A stretch of DNA of 64,000 bases from Fundidesulfovibrio putealis DSM 16056 (GCF_000429325.1 NZ_AUBQ01000004.1:186001-250000); one strand, 5' to 3'. Positions 24,979 to 34,821 are shown, counted from the stretch's first letter. Notes: a model not told the origin generated them from the letters alone. Numbers and translations: made by a program.

Positions 24979-25737
24979 ATGAATACATTCACGAAGAAAC
25001 CCGCTTGCCTGGTTGTGCACGGTTTCGGGGGAACACCCTTCGAGGTGGCCCCCGTGGCCGAGGCGCTCACGGCGTCCGGCTATCCGGTCCTCATGCCGAC
25101 CCTGCCGGGCCACGGCACCACAGTGGAAGACTGGAGCCGCACCGGCTGGCAGGATTGGCTTGATTCTCTCAGCGCGGAGTACCGGCAGTTGGAAACGCAG
25201 CACGGCAAGGTGTTCGTGATGGGCCTGTCCATGGGGGGGAGCCTGTGCCTGGCACTGGCCCAACGCTTCAAGCCCGCCGGCGTGGTGACCATCGCCTCCC
25301 CGGTCTATCTGTATCGGTTCCTGCCGCCCGAAGCCACGGACTGGAGGCTGCCGCTGACCGGACTGCTCCACAAGTTCCGCCCCCTCTGGCCTTCCAAGCC
25401 GAAGACCGCAGAATCCAGGCGCATCGCTCCCTGGGAGGGCTATGAAGAGCATGTGGCCCTGGGGCCTTTGGGCAGTTTTCTGACCGGACTGAGGGAGGTG
25501 CGGCGCAATCTGGGGAAGATTACCGCGCCGCTTTTGGGGATTCATTCCCCGAAGGATCGGCACGTGCCGCTCGCCAACCTCTGGGAGATAACCGGGAAGG
25601 CCGGTTCCTCCGAGCGTCAGGCGGTGCTGCTGGCCATCCGGGAGAACGTCACCAAGCATCATCTGCTGACAACGCATGAGGAAACCCGCGACCGCGTGGC
25701 GCAACTGTGCGTGTCCTTCGCGGACAGGTGGGCTTAG
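24979..25737 (+). CDS. alpha/beta hydrolase, carboxylesterase-like
   Basis: Carboxylesterase of the Est30/monoacylglycerol-lipase type. The 252-residue protein has the oxyanion HGFGGTP motif near residue 16, the nucleophile elbow GLSMGG (about residues 80-85), an acid in HSPKDRHVP and a histidine in TKHHLLTTHEE near the end, so the catalytic triad is complete. ATG 24979 follows GGGAG; the upstream in-frame ATG lies within the mtnP terminator. The natural substrate is unknown. Confidence 0.85.
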   Translation: MNTFTKKPACLVVHGFGGTPFEVAPVAEALTASGYPVLMPTLPGHGTTVEDWSRTGWQDWLDSLSAEYRQLETQHGKVFVMGLSMGGSLCLALAQRFKPAGVVTIASPVYLYRFLPPEATDWRLPLTGLLHKFRPLWPSKPKTAESRRIAPWEGYEEHVALGPLGSFLTGLREVRRNLGKITAPLLGIHSPKDRHVPLANLWEITGKAGSSERQAVLLAIRENVTKHHLLTTHEETRDRVAQLCVSFADRWA

Positions 25738-25822
25738 CCGCCGGGGTCACTTCTCGTGTTGCGTCCTCAAAATTCGTCCATACGGATTTTCAAGACAAAC
25801 AGCAAAAACCATTTGTTTTAAT

Positions 25823-25848
25823 TTGAAAAACATATCCATGTTTTTCAA
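25823..25848. terminator. bidirectional A/T-rich hairpin between convergent genes
   Basis: TTGAAAAACAT (25823-25833) and ATGTTTTTCAA (25838-25848) form an 11-bp stem with a 4-base loop; T or A runs lie close by on both sides. It sits between the stop of the esterase (25737) and the stop of the sensor kinase (25859). Confidence 0.65.
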
Positions 25849-25858
25849 AATCGCGACA

Positions 25859-27910
25859 CTAGCCAAGCCCCAGGACGATCCGGGTCGCGTTGAGCAGGGC
25901 CTGTATGTCCAGCGGCTTGGTCACGTATTCGTCCATGCCAGCCTTCAGGCACATCTCCCGGTCGCCCTTCATGGCGTGCGCGGTCATGGCAATGATGATC
26001 TGGCGCGGCCTGCCGGGAGATTCCCGCTCCATTTCCCTGACGGCCCTGGTCGCTGAGAGGCCGTCCATCACCGGCATCTGGATGTCCATGAATACGACGT
26101 CGAAACCGCCGTTTTCCAGTGCTTCCAGCGCCTGTCGGCCATCAAGCGCGACGCTCACGCTCATGCCGAGCTTTTCCAGCATGAGCTTGGCCGTAAGCCG
26201 GTTGATGGAATCGTCCTCCACCAAGAGCGCGCGCAGCGGGGGCAGGGGAGGACCGTCGCATTTCGGCAAGCGCGGGTTGTCAGGCCTTACGATGGGACAG
26301 ATGTCAGAGACCGGGACGCTGATGGCGAACTGCGATCCTGCTCCCGGCTCGCTGCTGACGCAGATCGATCCGCGCATCATAAGGACCAGCTTCTTCACGA
26401 TGGAAAGCCCCAGCCCGACGCCTCCGAATTGGCGGGTAAGCGAACCCTCTGCCTGGACGAAAGGTTCGAAGATGCTGCCCTGTTTCTCTTCGGCGATGCC
26501 GATGCCCGTGTCCGAAACCATCATCACGAGTTTCTGCTTTCCGGCCGGTCCGCAGAGGAAAGCGCTCAGGCGCACTTCTCCACCGACATTGGTGAACTTG
26601 AAGGCATTGCCGATCAGGTTGAAGAGCATCTGGCGCACGCGCACTTCATCAAGCGATACTGCCGTCTGATCGAGCTCCGGGTCGATCTCGACGAGCAGGT
26701 GCAGGCCAAGCCCGTCGGCCTCCAGGGCGTAAACGTCCACAGCCTTTCGGAAAAGTTCCGCGACGTTGATATGGCTCGGCTGCACGCGGAGGTTGCCCGC
26801 CTCGATGCGGGCCAGGTCCAGAAGATCATTCAGCACGCCAAGGAGCTGTTTTGCCGAATACGCCGCCGTTTCGATGTACTCCGCCTGTTCCACGGAGGGA
26901 GCCGCGTGCATCAGCGCGTCGAGCATGCCCATGATGCCGTTCAGGGGGGTGCGAACTTCGTGACTGATGTTGGCCAGAAATTCGCTCTTGGCCATGTCGG
27001 CGGCTTCCGCCCTGGTCTTGGCCTCCTGCAGGGCCAGTTGCTGGTTGATGCGCACGGTGATGTCGATGCAGCAGCCGATGTACCCGGCGTATTCTCCCTG
27101 AGGACCGCGAAGCGGCCTTCCCAGGTCCGTGACCCAGCGCCACTCGCCGTCGGCGCGCAGCATCCGGTAGGAGATCTCGAAGGGCTGGCGCGCGGCCACT
27201 TTTTCGCGGATGCGATCCATGCTGGACGGGAGATCGTCGGGATGGACCCTGTCCATCCAGCCGTCCGAAAGTTCGTTGGCCAGGGATGATCCGGAGAATT
27301 CCAGCCAGGTGCGGTTGAAGTAGTCGCGCGTGCCGGTCGTGTCCGCCCGCCATGTCAGCGCGGGGAAATCTTCCAGGACGGCCAGGCGGAAGTCGAGCGG
27401 GTCGTGCGACTGTTTGCGGTATTTCCCCAGGTGCTTCTGGGTTTCGCGCCGCTGCGGCGCCTCACGTTCCAGCAATTGGCTGGCCTGGACAAGATCTTCC
27501 TCGCGCCGCATCTTCCCGCTGACCTCTTCAGCCATGACCAGATAGGTTTCCCCGCCGGGTGAGGCGTCGGGCAGCCTGGAGAGTGTGAGTTTCAGCCACG
27601 GGGGGCACTTGTCACGACCTGGAGCGCATTGCAGGACCACGCTGCGGGATGAGCCCTCCGGGGTGCTGTCCAGCAAGGCGGTTTCCATCGCGAAGAGGGG
27701 GATTTCGCTCGGAAGGAGGAGTTCGGTAATGGGAAAACCCTCGGGCAGCGCAATCGGTGAGACGAGTTCCCTGAATTGGCGGTTGACGTGGCGAATGACC
27801 CCGGACTTGTCGAGGACGGCGTAGCCCAGCGGGGCATTTTCGAACACGGCGGTGAAGAGCGAGAGGTCGCTTTGAAGTTCGCCGTTTTGTATCTCAAGTT
27901 CTTTCTTCAT
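25859..27910 (-). CDS. hybrid sensor histidine kinase (PAS-PAS-HisKA-HATPase-REC)
   Basis: Cytoplasmic sensor kinase without membrane segments. The 683 residues hold two PAS domains (about 20-130 and 175-290, the second with a PAC motif), a HisKA dimerisation domain with His317 (NISHEVRTPLNG), an HATPase domain with N and G boxes (NLIGNAFKFT, DTGIGI, GVGLGLSIVKKL) and a C-terminal receiver with the phospho-acceptor in VFMDIQMPVMDG. It must hand phosphate to a separate HPt protein; none is next to it. ATG 27910 was preferred over TTG 27961. It stands alone, so signal and target are unknown. Confidence 0.9.
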   Translation of the reverse strand: MKKELEIQNGELQSDLSLFTAVFENAPLGYAVLDKSGVIRHVNRQFRELVSPIALPEGFPITELLLPSEIPLFAMETALLDSTPEGSSRSVVLQCAPGRDKCPPWLKLTLSRLPDASPGGETYLVMAEEVSGKMRREEDLVQASQLLEREAPQRRETQKHLGKYRKQSHDPLDFRLAVLEDFPALTWRADTTGTRDYFNRTWLEFSGSSLANELSDGWMDRVHPDDLPSSMDRIREKVAARQPFEISYRMLRADGEWRWVTDLGRPLRGPQGEYAGYIGCCIDITVRINQQLALQEAKTRAEAADMAKSEFLANISHEVRTPLNGIMGMLDALMHAAPSVEQAEYIETAAYSAKQLLGVLNDLLDLARIEAGNLRVQPSHINVAELFRKAVDVYALEADGLGLHLLVEIDPELDQTAVSLDEVRVRQMLFNLIGNAFKFTNVGGEVRLSAFLCGPAGKQKLVMMVSDTGIGIAEEKQGSIFEPFVQAEGSLTRQFGGVGLGLSIVKKLVLMMRGSICVSSEPGAGSQFAISVPVSDICPIVRPDNPRLPKCDGPPLPPLRALLVEDDSINRLTAKLMLEKLGMSVSVALDGRQALEALENGGFDVVFMDIQMPVMDGLSATRAVREMERESPGRPRQIIIAMTAHAMKGDREMCLKAGMDEYVTKPLDIQALLNATRIVLGLG

Positions 27911-28040
27911 GCCCAATCCACGATTCCGGGTTCCAGTTGCGCCGTATTGATGCTCCGGCAAGGGGGGAGCGGATAAAGAGAGGACATGTAAATATCCCTT
28001 CCAGAGCTGAAACTGTCAAGAAACCTTTCCTACAAAACGC

Positions 28041-28066
28041 AAAGAACCGGCGAAAGCCGGTTCTTT
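28041..28066 (-). terminator. intrinsic terminator after cimA
   Basis: An 11-bp perfect stem (28041-28051 with 28056-28066) with a 4-base loop (GAAA read on the plus strand). On the minus strand a T-containing tail follows. It lies 88 bases beyond the cimA stop. Confidence 0.75.
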
Positions 28067-28153
28067 GGTGATCGTGTCACCAAGGAAAAAGAATGATGAC
28101 AGACAGTTTCAACTGCTTGGCGCATCGCCCGGAGAGCAGCTGCCCCACCCAGA

Positions 28154-29758
28154 TCAACAGGCGGTCTTCTGCTTCTTCTTGTCTTCCATCATGAGCTTGT
28201 AGTTCACGGAATCTTCCAGAGCCTGCCAGCTGGCCTGGATGATGTTGTGGGAAACGCCCACGGTGGTCCAGGTATTCAGCTGGTCGCCGGTGGTGAGCAG
28301 GACGCGCACGTGCGATGCCGTTCCGGTGTCGTGCTTGGTTTTCGCGTTAAGCACGCGGACCTTGAAGTCCAGCAGGCGCATCTCCGCGATTTTCGGGTAG
28401 AAGCGCGAGAGGGCCTTGCGCAAGGCGTTGTCCAGGGCGTTGACCGGGCCAAGTCCGACTGAGGCGGTATGCTCCACGTGTCCGCCTACTTGGACCATGA
28501 TGGTTGCCTCGGCCAGCGGCTCCTCGCAGTCAGCCTGCTTCCAGTCCAGCACGCGGTACTTCACCAGCGAAAAATAGCGGCGGGACAGGCCCAGCGCGCG
28601 GCGCATGAGCAGCTCGAAGGATGCTTCGGCGGCAGAGTACTCGAATCCCTGGGCTTCCTTCTCCTTCACCTCGCGCAGGATCTCCAGCACCTCGGGAGAG
28701 CCCTTCTCCATGGCGATGCCGTATTCCTTGGCCTTGAACAGGATGTTGGACTGTCCGGCCATGTCCGAGAGCACCACCTGGCGGACGTTGCCCACCTTCT
28801 CGGGCTGGGTGTGCTCGTAGAGCATGGAGTTCTTGGCCACGGCGGCCACGTGCACTCCTGCCTTGTGGGTGAAGGCGGACTCGCCCACATAGGGCTGGCG
28901 CGCGAAGGGGACCTTGTTGGCCACCTCGTCGATGAAACGGGAGGCTTCGGTCAGCAGGGCGAGGTTGCCGGGGGGCAGTGCGCGCTTCTTGAGCTTGAGC
29001 TCCAGCGTGGGGATGATGGAGCAGAGGTTGGCGTTGCCGCAGCGTTCGCCGAATCCGTTCATGGTGCCCTGAATCTGCACCGCGCCCGCCTGGATGGCCA
29101 TGAGGGAGTTGGCAACGGCCATGTCCGTGTCGTTGTGGGCGTGGATGCCGATCTTAGCCAGGGGGATGGCCTTCATCACGGCGTCGCAGATCCTGCGGAT
29201 GTCGCAGGGCAGGGTGCCGCCGTTGGTGTCGCACAGGACCAGGACGTCTGCGCCGCCATGATGGGCGCGCCTGAGCGCTTCCAGGGCGTATTCACGGTTG
29301 GCGCGGAAGCCGTCGAAGAAATGTTCCGCGTCGAAGAAGAGCTCCTGGCAGTTGGGCTTGAGAAAGGCCAGGGAGTTCTCGATCAGCTCCAGGTTGCGCG
29401 GCGGTTCGATGCGCAAAGCCTCGGTGACGTGGAGATCCCAGGCTTTGCCGAAGATGGTCAGCACCGGGCTGCGGCTGGCCACCAGCCCTTTCAGGTTGGG
29501 GTCGGTTTCCGGCGTGTTCTTGGCGTTGTGCGTGGAACCGAAGGCCGCGATGCGCGAGTGCTTGAGGGGGTGCCCCTGGATGTCCTCGAAAAAACGCTTG
29601 TCTGTGGGGTTGGAGCCGGGCCAGCCGCCCTCGATGTAGTCAACGCCCAGTTCGTCGAGCTTGAGCGCGATGCGCATCTTGTCCTCGGCCGTGAGGTTGA
29701 TGTCCACGGCCTGGGCCCCGTCGCGCAGAGTTGTGTCGTATATCTGTACCTTGTCCAT
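28154..29758 (-). CDS. cimA: (R)-citramalate synthase
   Basis: Condenses pyruvate and acetyl-CoA to citramalate, the first step of the threonine-independent route to isoleucine. The 534-residue protein belongs to the HMG-CoA lyase-like family: the catalytic-domain start YDTTLRDGAQ, metal ligands in HAHNDTDMAVAN, GTMNGFGERCGNAN, and a C-terminal LeuA-type regulatory domain (about 410-525). The run LYEHTQPEKVGN and the SAFTHKAGVH segment fit the CimA branch rather than LeuA. ATG 29758 is chosen after GGGAAG. It follows lysC after 129 bases that include a strong hairpin, so differential expression is possible. Confidence 0.93.
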   Translation of the reverse strand: MDKVQIYDTTLRDGAQAVDINLTAEDKMRIALKLDELGVDYIEGGWPGSNPTDKRFFEDIQGHPLKHSRIAAFGSTHNAKNTPETDPNLKGLVASRSPVLTIFGKAWDLHVTEALRIEPPRNLELIENSLAFLKPNCQELFFDAEHFFDGFRANREYALEALRRAHHGGADVLVLCDTNGGTLPCDIRRICDAVMKAIPLAKIGIHAHNDTDMAVANSLMAIQAGAVQIQGTMNGFGERCGNANLCSIIPTLELKLKKRALPPGNLALLTEASRFIDEVANKVPFARQPYVGESAFTHKAGVHVAAVAKNSMLYEHTQPEKVGNVRQVVLSDMAGQSNILFKAKEYGIAMEKGSPEVLEILREVKEKEAQGFEYSAAEASFELLMRRALGLSRRYFSLVKYRVLDWKQADCEEPLAEATIMVQVGGHVEHTASVGLGPVNALDNALRKALSRFYPKIAEMRLLDFKVRVLNAKTKHDTGTASHVRVLLTTGDQLNTWTTVGVSHNIIQASWQALEDSVNYKLMMEDKKKQKTAC

Positions 29759-29834
29759 ATTCTTCCCGGCGTCGCCATGGTGAGGACGGACCAGCGATCC
29801 GGCAGGGGCGACGGCTTGCAAGCGGCGGGTTGAC

Positions 29835-29860
29835 GGGGAGGATGCTCGGGCATCCTCCCC
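29835..29860 (-). other. strong hairpin in the lysC-cimA gap
   Basis: An 11-bp perfect GC-rich inverted repeat (29835-29845 with 29850-29860) with a 4-base loop and no T tail. It may act as an RNA stability or processing element that sets the ratio of LysC to CimA, or as a partial attenuator. Confidence 0.55.
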
Positions 29861-29887
29861 TGGCGTCGATTTTGACGGCGCGGCGCG

Positions 29888-31120
29888 CTAGCAGGCGGCC
29901 ACGGCCTGCTTGTCCAGGCCGAAGGCGGTGTGCAGGGCGCGCACGGCCAGCTCCACGTACTTCTCGTCGATCAGGCAGGTAATCTTGATCTCCGAGGTGG
30001 CGATGAGCTTGATGTTGATGTTTTCGTCGTGCAGGGCCTGGAACATGGTGGAGGCCACGCCCGAGTGGTTGCGCATGCCAACGCCCACCACGGACACCTT
30101 GGCAACGTTGGTGTCGTACTGCACGGACTCCGCCCCGATGTCTTCCTTCACCCCGTCCAGGATGGACATGGTCTGCTCCAGGTCGCCCTTGGAGACAGTG
30201 AAGGTCATGTCGGTGTAGCCGTCGTGGCTGGTGTTCTGGATGATCATGTCCACAAGGATGCGCTTGGCGGCGATGGAGCCGAAGATGGCTGCGGCAACGC
30301 CGGGCTTGTCCTTGACCTTGTACACGGTGACCCGGCACTGATCGCGGTCAAAGGCGATGCCGGAAATCACGAGATCTTCCATCATAGCGTCCTCCTGGGT
30401 GACCAGGGTACCCGGGTCGTCGGTAAAGGTGGAGCGCACCCGGACGGGCACGTTGAATTTCTTGGCGAATTCCACGCTCCTGATCTGGAGCACCTTGGAG
30501 CCCGAACTGGCAAGCTCCAGCATCTCGTCGTAGGAGATGTGGTCGAGCTTGCGCGCGGCGGAGCACACCCGGGGGTCGGTGGTGAACACGCCGTCCACGT
30601 CGGTGTAGATTTCGCAAACATCGGCCTTGATGGCCGCAGCCAGGGCCACGCCGGTGGTGTCGGAGCCGCCGCGCCCGAGGGTGGTGATGCGTCCCTTGCA
30701 GTCCACGCCCTGGAATCCGGCGACCACCAGGAGATCATTTTCTTCAAGCATCGCTTTAAGTCTTGCGTCGTCGATGCTGATGATCCGGGCCTTCATGTAG
30801 GCGTCTGTGGTGGAGATGGGAATCTGCCACCCTTGCAGGGACTTGGCGCGGATTCCCTCGGCCTTGGCCAGGATGGAGAAGAGCGCGATGGACACGTTCT
30901 CGCCGTTGGCCACCAGGGAGTCCATCTCCTCGGAATCGGGGCAGGCAGAGAACTCCTTGGCGAGCGCCAGGAGCTTGTTGGTCTCTCCGGACATTGCCGA
31001 GAGGACCACGATCATCTTGTAGCCCTCGCTTATGCCCTTTTTGACTCTCGACAGCACCTTCTGCATCCGTTCCAGTCCGGCAACGGAGGTGCCGCCGTAC
31101 TTCTGAACCATGATTTTCAT
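29888..31120 (-). CDS. lysC: aspartate kinase
   Basis: Phosphorylates aspartate, the first step to lysine, threonine and methionine. The 410-residue protein has the kinase start MVQKYGGTSV, the GRGGSDTTGVALAAA substrate loop, and two C-terminal ACT domains (about 265-335 and 345-405) that usually confer feedback inhibition by lysine and/or threonine. The start codon overlaps the tsaE stop by 4 bases. Co-transcription with cimA joins the aspartate pathway and the isoleucine branch in one operon. Confidence 0.96.
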   Translation of the reverse strand: MKIMVQKYGGTSVAGLERMQKVLSRVKKGISEGYKMIVVLSAMSGETNKLLALAKEFSACPDSEEMDSLVANGENVSIALFSILAKAEGIRAKSLQGWQIPISTTDAYMKARIISIDDARLKAMLEENDLLVVAGFQGVDCKGRITTLGRGGSDTTGVALAAAIKADVCEIYTDVDGVFTTDPRVCSAARKLDHISYDEMLELASSGSKVLQIRSVEFAKKFNVPVRVRSTFTDDPGTLVTQEDAMMEDLVISGIAFDRDQCRVTVYKVKDKPGVAAAIFGSIAAKRILVDMIIQNTSHDGYTDMTFTVSKGDLEQTMSILDGVKEDIGAESVQYDTNVAKVSVVGVGMRNHSGVASTMFQALHDENINIKLIATSEIKITCLIDEKYVELAVRALHTAFGLDKQAVAAC

Positions 31121-31620
31121 GACGTGTCGCTCTGTAAGTAGGTTGTAAGGATCCGTTCAAGCCACTGGGACGCCTGAGGCCCGTGCGGGGTCAGGGTCGC
31201 GTCGCGGCCCTCGCCGGATTCGGCCAGTTCCAGTTCCAGCCAGCTGGACGGGCGCAGCGCCTCGGGCAGATACTGCGCCCATTCAACAAGCATCACGCGT
31301 CGATCGGAAACGTTTCCGGCATCAAGAAGTTCATCCAGGTCGGCGTCCAGGAAACCCTCGCCCAGGCGGTACAGATCGACGTGCACCACGGGGGGGCTGG
31401 TGGGGTAGACGTTGGCCAGATTGAAACTCGGGCTCGCCACCTCGGCGTTCTGCGCCCCGGGGAGCGCGGACACGAACCCTCGCGCCAGCGTGGTTTTGCC
31501 TGATCCCAGCGTCGCCCGCAAGAGCGCCACGGGCGCGTCCCAATCCTGCGGCAAGGCCGTTGCCATGGCCCTTCCCAGGGCCAGGGTTGCTGCCTCGTCT
31601 GGCAGGAATATCCTCTCCAC
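31117..31620 (-). CDS. tsaE: tRNA threonylcarbamoyladenosine biosynthesis ATPase TsaE
   Basis: ATPase that resets the TsaB-TsaD complex during formation of t6A37 in tRNA. The 167-residue protein has the P-loop region LRATLGSGKTTLARGF, the SPSFNLANVY switch and HVDLYRLGEGF, WAQYLPE segments of the family. The first glycine of the Walker A motif is Ala here (ATLGSGKT instead of GDLGAGKT). It overlaps lysC by 4 bases and lies 14 bases after the CBS gene. Confidence 0.93.
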   Translation of the reverse strand: MERIFLPDEAATLALGRAMATALPQDWDAPVALLRATLGSGKTTLARGFVSALPGAQNAEVASPSFNLANVYPTSPPVVHVDLYRLGEGFLDADLDELLDAGNVSDRRVMLVEWAQYLPEALRPSSWLELELAESGEGRDATLTPHGPQASQWLERILTTYLQSDTS

Positions 31621-31634
31621 CGCCTCTTTCTGGC

Positions 31635-32090
31635 CTATTTCTGGCTTGTGAGAGTGCGCAGCACGTCTTCCATGCCGATCACGCCCGTCACCTTGCCGCC
31701 GTCCACCACGGGCAGGGTGTGGAAGCCGCGCTCCACCATCAGGGTCGCGATGTCCTCGATGGGGGTCTCAGAGTCCACGTACTCGGGGTCCTGGCTCATG
31801 GCCTGGGACACGGTGATGGCCGCGATCTTTTGCATCTCGCGGTCCAGGTCGGTCATGGAGGTCATGGGCACCAGGCCGTCCAGCAGGGTGAACACCGTGG
31901 GCAGCGAGAGCTTCTTCTGCTGGGCCACCAGGTCGGACTGACACAGGATGCCCACCAACGCGCCGCTTGCGTCTACCACGGGGCAGCCGTTGATGTGCTT
32001 CTCCAGGAGCGTCTTGGCGGCCTGGGAGATGGGCGTTTCCGGGGTGAACGTGATGACCGAGGGGGTCATGATGTCTTTAGCTTTCAGCAT
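31635..32090 (-). CDS. CBS-domain pair protein
   Basis: A stand-alone pair of CBS domains (151 residues; about 1-60 and 85-145), beginning [15 protein letters not shown] and with the second motif VSQAMSQDPEYVDSETPI. Such proteins bind adenine nucleotides and often regulate a partner, but the partner is unknown. ATG 32090 overlaps the nnr stop by 14 bases. Upstream in-frame extension overlaps nnr further and is not family-like. Confidence 0.85.
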   Translation of the reverse strand: MLKAKDIMTPSVITFTPETPISQAAKTLLEKHINGCPVVDASGALVGILCQSDLVAQQKKLSLPTVFTLLDGLVPMTSMTDLDREMQKIAAITVSQAMSQDPEYVDSETPIEDIATLMVERGFHTLPVVDGGKVTGVIGMEDVLRTLTSQK

Positions 32091-33642
32091 CGAGCCACTC
32101 CGTGAGGGCGCGGGGCAGGGCCTGGACGATCTCGGACGCCAGGTTGCCCCGGTAGGGGAATTCACCGGACACGAGACGTCCGGCGAGTCCGTGCCAATAC
32201 ACTCCCAGGCATGCCGCTAGCAAGGGGGAAAGCGCGCGTGCCATCAGGCTGCCGATAACGCCGGAAAGAACGTCTCCGGAACCGCCCACGGCCAGATTGG
32301 GTTCCGCGAACGGGGAAACCATGACCGGGGCAGTGTCTCCCTCGGCGTGACAGATGAGGGAGCCCGGCCCTTTCAGGACCGCCGTGGCTCCCGTGCGCCG
32401 GGCAAGTTCACGCACCACGCCCAGCCGGTCCGCGCCGATCTCCTGGATGGACAGGCCCATGAGGCGGGCCGCCTCGCCCGGATGCGGCGTTATGACCGCG
32501 TTTTTCAGCTTTTGCGGAGCGTCCGCCAGCCAAAAGAGGGCGTCCGCGTCCCAGACGCAGGGCGGAAGGTCCGTGCCCAGTTTCGAGAGGAATATTCCTG
32601 CGCCGGGGTCGCGCCCAAGGCCCGGCCCCAGCACCAGCGCGTCGAACTGTGGCAGGCGATCGCGCAGTGACGCAGCCATCTCGGCTGTCCAGGCTTCGCC
32701 CTCGCCCAACGGCATGGTCATCACATCTGGATTGCCTGCCTTGATGGTGGGCTCCAGCCCGCGCGGGCAGGCCACGGTCACGAGCCCGGCCCCGGCCCGC
32801 AACGCGCCCATGGCGGCCAGAATCGGCGCTCCGGTGAGCCCCGGTGACCCGCCTACGATGAGAAGCTTCCCGGCGGAGCCCTTGTGCATGGACGGGTCCA
32901 GCATGGGCAGCAGGAGAGCCAATTCCGGGGTGAGCAGCCCGTGGGACGGGGGGAGCTGCTCGCGCACCGCCCTGGGGATGCCGATCTCGCGCACCACCAG
33001 CTCCCCCACGTAGGGCGAGGCTTTGGGCATGGCCAGCCCCAGCTTGGCAGCTTCGAAGGTGATCGTCATGTCCGCCACCACGGTGGAATCGGCAGGCTCG
33101 CCGGTAAGACCAGACAGGCCGGAGGGAATGTCCAGCGAGAGCACGAAGGCCCGTTCGCCCAGGCGGTTGACGGTCTCGATGAACCCCACGAAATCCGGGC
33201 GCGGCTCTCCGGCCAAGCCGGTGCCCAGGAGTCCGTCCACCACGATGTCGGGCGCGGACTCCCACAGCGGCTGACGTTCGATGTCCGCCTTGGTCAGCTG
33301 GCGGATGGCCACTCCGGCGCGTTTGGCCAGGCGCAGATGAAAGCCCGGCGCCCCGGTGTGGGCCGAAGCGGGGCGGGTGAGCAGGATGGTTGTCTCGGCC
33401 CCTGCGTCGTGCAGGTGGCGGGCCAGTGCGATGGCGTCGCCGCCGTTGTTGCCGGGACCGGCAAAGCACAATGCGGTCTTGCCGCGCAGTTCAGGCTGGC
33501 GCGCGCGCAGGGCGTGCAGGGCCTCTCGGCTGGCGTTCTCCATGAGCATGACAGTGGTCAGGCCCATGTGGGCGGCGGCCTTGTCCCAGGCGTTCATTTC
33601 AGCCGGGGTCAGAAGCGGCGAGAAGAAGAGAGAATCGATCAT
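32077..33642 (-). CDS. nnr: bifunctional NAD(P)H-hydrate epimerase / ADP-dependent NAD(P)HX dehydratase
   Basis: Repairs damaged NAD(P)H hydrates. The 521-residue fusion has an N-terminal epimerase (YjeF_N, about 1-215: [23 protein letters not shown]) and a C-terminal dehydratase of ribokinase type (about 225-515: [40 protein letters not shown]). The same genomic order with tsaE is frequent in bacteria. It overlaps acpS by 4 bases and the CBS gene by 14. Confidence 0.95.
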   Translation of the reverse strand: MIDSLFFSPLLTPAEMNAWDKAAAHMGLTTVMLMENASREALHALRARQPELRGKTALCFAGPGNNGGDAIALARHLHDAGAETTILLTRPASAHTGAPGFHLRLAKRAGVAIRQLTKADIERQPLWESAPDIVVDGLLGTGLAGEPRPDFVGFIETVNRLGERAFVLSLDIPSGLSGLTGEPADSTVVADMTITFEAAKLGLAMPKASPYVGELVVREIGIPRAVREQLPPSHGLLTPELALLLPMLDPSMHKGSAGKLLIVGGSPGLTGAPILAAMGALRAGAGLVTVACPRGLEPTIKAGNPDVMTMPLGEGEAWTAEMAASLRDRLPQFDALVLGPGLGRDPGAGIFLSKLGTDLPPCVWDADALFWLADAPQKLKNAVITPHPGEAARLMGLSIQEIGADRLGVVRELARRTGATAVLKGPGSLICHAEGDTAPVMVSPFAEPNLAVGGSGDVLSGVIGSLMARALSPLLAACLGVYWHGLAGRLVSGEFPYRGNLASEIVQALPRALTEWLDAES

Positions 33643-34013
33643 GGCGCCTCCAGCACCACCACGGCAGCGGCCACGTCGCGTCCGTGGGTGAGGCTTATGT
33701 GGGCGTGGGTGACGCCGAGCGCTTTCGCCCGTTCGTCGGCCTTGCCCGTGAAGCGGACCAGGGGCTTTCCCAGCTTGTCCGAAAACACTTCTATATCCTT
33801 ATATGATATGCCGTCGCGAAATCCGGTGCCCAAGGCTTTTACGGAGGCCTCCTTGGCCGCGAATCGGGCCGCCAGGAAGGGCAGGGGGAGCTTGGGCAGC
33901 TCTGCGCGCTCCGACGGAGTGAGCAGCTTGTCCAAAAAACGCTCCCCGTGGTTGGCGTACACCTTGCCGATGCGGTCCAGTTCCGCCACGTCCATCCCAA
34001 GGCCCACGATCAT
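33639..34013 (-). CDS. acpS: holo-[acyl-carrier-protein] synthase
   Basis: Transfers phosphopantetheine from CoA to the acyl carrier protein. The 124-residue protein shows the AcpS motifs [12 protein letters not shown] at the start (metal Asp8) and [13 protein letters not shown] in the middle, close to the family length. It lies 12 bases after pdxJ and overlaps nnr by 4 bases; pdxJ-acpS is a common pair. Confidence 0.95.
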   Translation of the reverse strand: MIVGLGMDVAELDRIGKVYANHGERFLDKLLTPSERAELPKLPLPFLAARFAAKEASVKALGTGFRDGISYKDIEVFSDKLGKPLVRFTGKADERAKALGVTHAHISLTHGRDVAAAVVVLEAP

Positions 34014-34025
34014 GAGGACACCGCC

Positions 34026-34751
34026 CTAATCCGGGAAGGTGCGGACGATGTCCGCCATGCGAGACACCGCCTCGGTCATGCCCGTGAGCACGGCGCGCGA
34101 CACGATGCTGTGTCCGATGGAGAACTCGCTGACTCCGGACACTTTGGAGAAGGCCCACACGTTCTCGTAGTTGAGCCCGTGTCCCAGGTTGACCTTGAGC
34201 CCCAGCTCGCGGCCGATCCGGATGCCCTCCAGCACCTTGTCCAGCTCGCGCTGGCGGTCGGCGGGAGTGGGGGCGTCGGCGTATGCTCCGGTGTGGATCT
34301 CGATGTAGTGCGCTCCCGCGTCGCTGGCGGCCTTGATCTGGGCCGCGTCCGGGTCGATGAAGAGGCTTGAGCCTATACCCTCCTCGTGCAAGGGGGCCAG
34401 ATAATCAGCCAGCTCTTTTTCGCGCCCGATGCAGTTGAGGCCGCCTTCGGTGGTCAGCTCCTGGCGCTTTTCGGGCACCAGGCAGACCATGTCCGGCTTT
34501 ATGCCCAGAGCCAGGCGGTGCATCTCCTTGGTGGCGGCCATTTCCAGGTGCAGGCGGGTCTTTATCAGTTGGCGCAGAAGGGCCACGTCGCGGTCCTGGA
34601 TGTGGCGGCGGTCTTCGCGCAGGTGCACGATTATGGCGCTGGCTCCGGCCAGTTCGGCCATGTGGGCGGCGGTGACGGGCTCCGGCTCCTGGCCCAGGCG
34701 GGCCTGGCGCAGCGTGGCGATATGGTCGACGTTGACTGCCAGAATGGGCAT
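34026..34751 (-). CDS. pdxJ: pyridoxine 5'-phosphate synthase
   Basis: Closes the pyridine ring of vitamin B6 from deoxyxylulose-5-phosphate and aminoacetone phosphate. The 241-residue TIM-barrel protein has [12 protein letters not shown] at the start, the HLREDRRHI block and the C-terminal [16 protein letters not shown] 34751 was chosen because GGAG lies 7 bases before it; a TTG two codons upstream overlaps that site. It is the first gene of the operon that runs to cimA, with a sigma-70-like promoter at 34785-34813. Confidence 0.95.
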   Translation of the reverse strand: MPILAVNVDHIATLRQARLGQEPEPVTAAHMAELAGASAIIVHLREDRRHIQDRDVALLRQLIKTRLHLEMAATKEMHRLALGIKPDMVCLVPEKRQELTTEGGLNCIGREKELADYLAPLHEEGIGSSLFIDPDAAQIKAASDAGAHYIEIHTGAYADAPTPADRQRELDKVLEGIRIGRELGLKVNLGHGLNYENVWAFSKVSGVSEFSIGHSIVSRAVLTGMTEAVSRMADIVRTFPD

Positions 34752-34784
34752 GGGCAATCTCCTTTTTCTCTGTCGGAAACGTAG

Positions 34785-34813
34785 CGTATATAGTTTGCGC
34801 TTGCCAGCTTCAA
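34785..34813 (-). promoter_or_regulatory. sigma-70-like promoter for the pdxJ operon
   Basis: Minus strand: -35 TTGAAG (34813-34808), 17-base spacer, -10 TATACG (34790-34785), about 34 bases before the pdxJ start. It faces a divergent candidate for ugd. Confidence 0.5.
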
Positions 34814-34821
34814 GAACTCTG

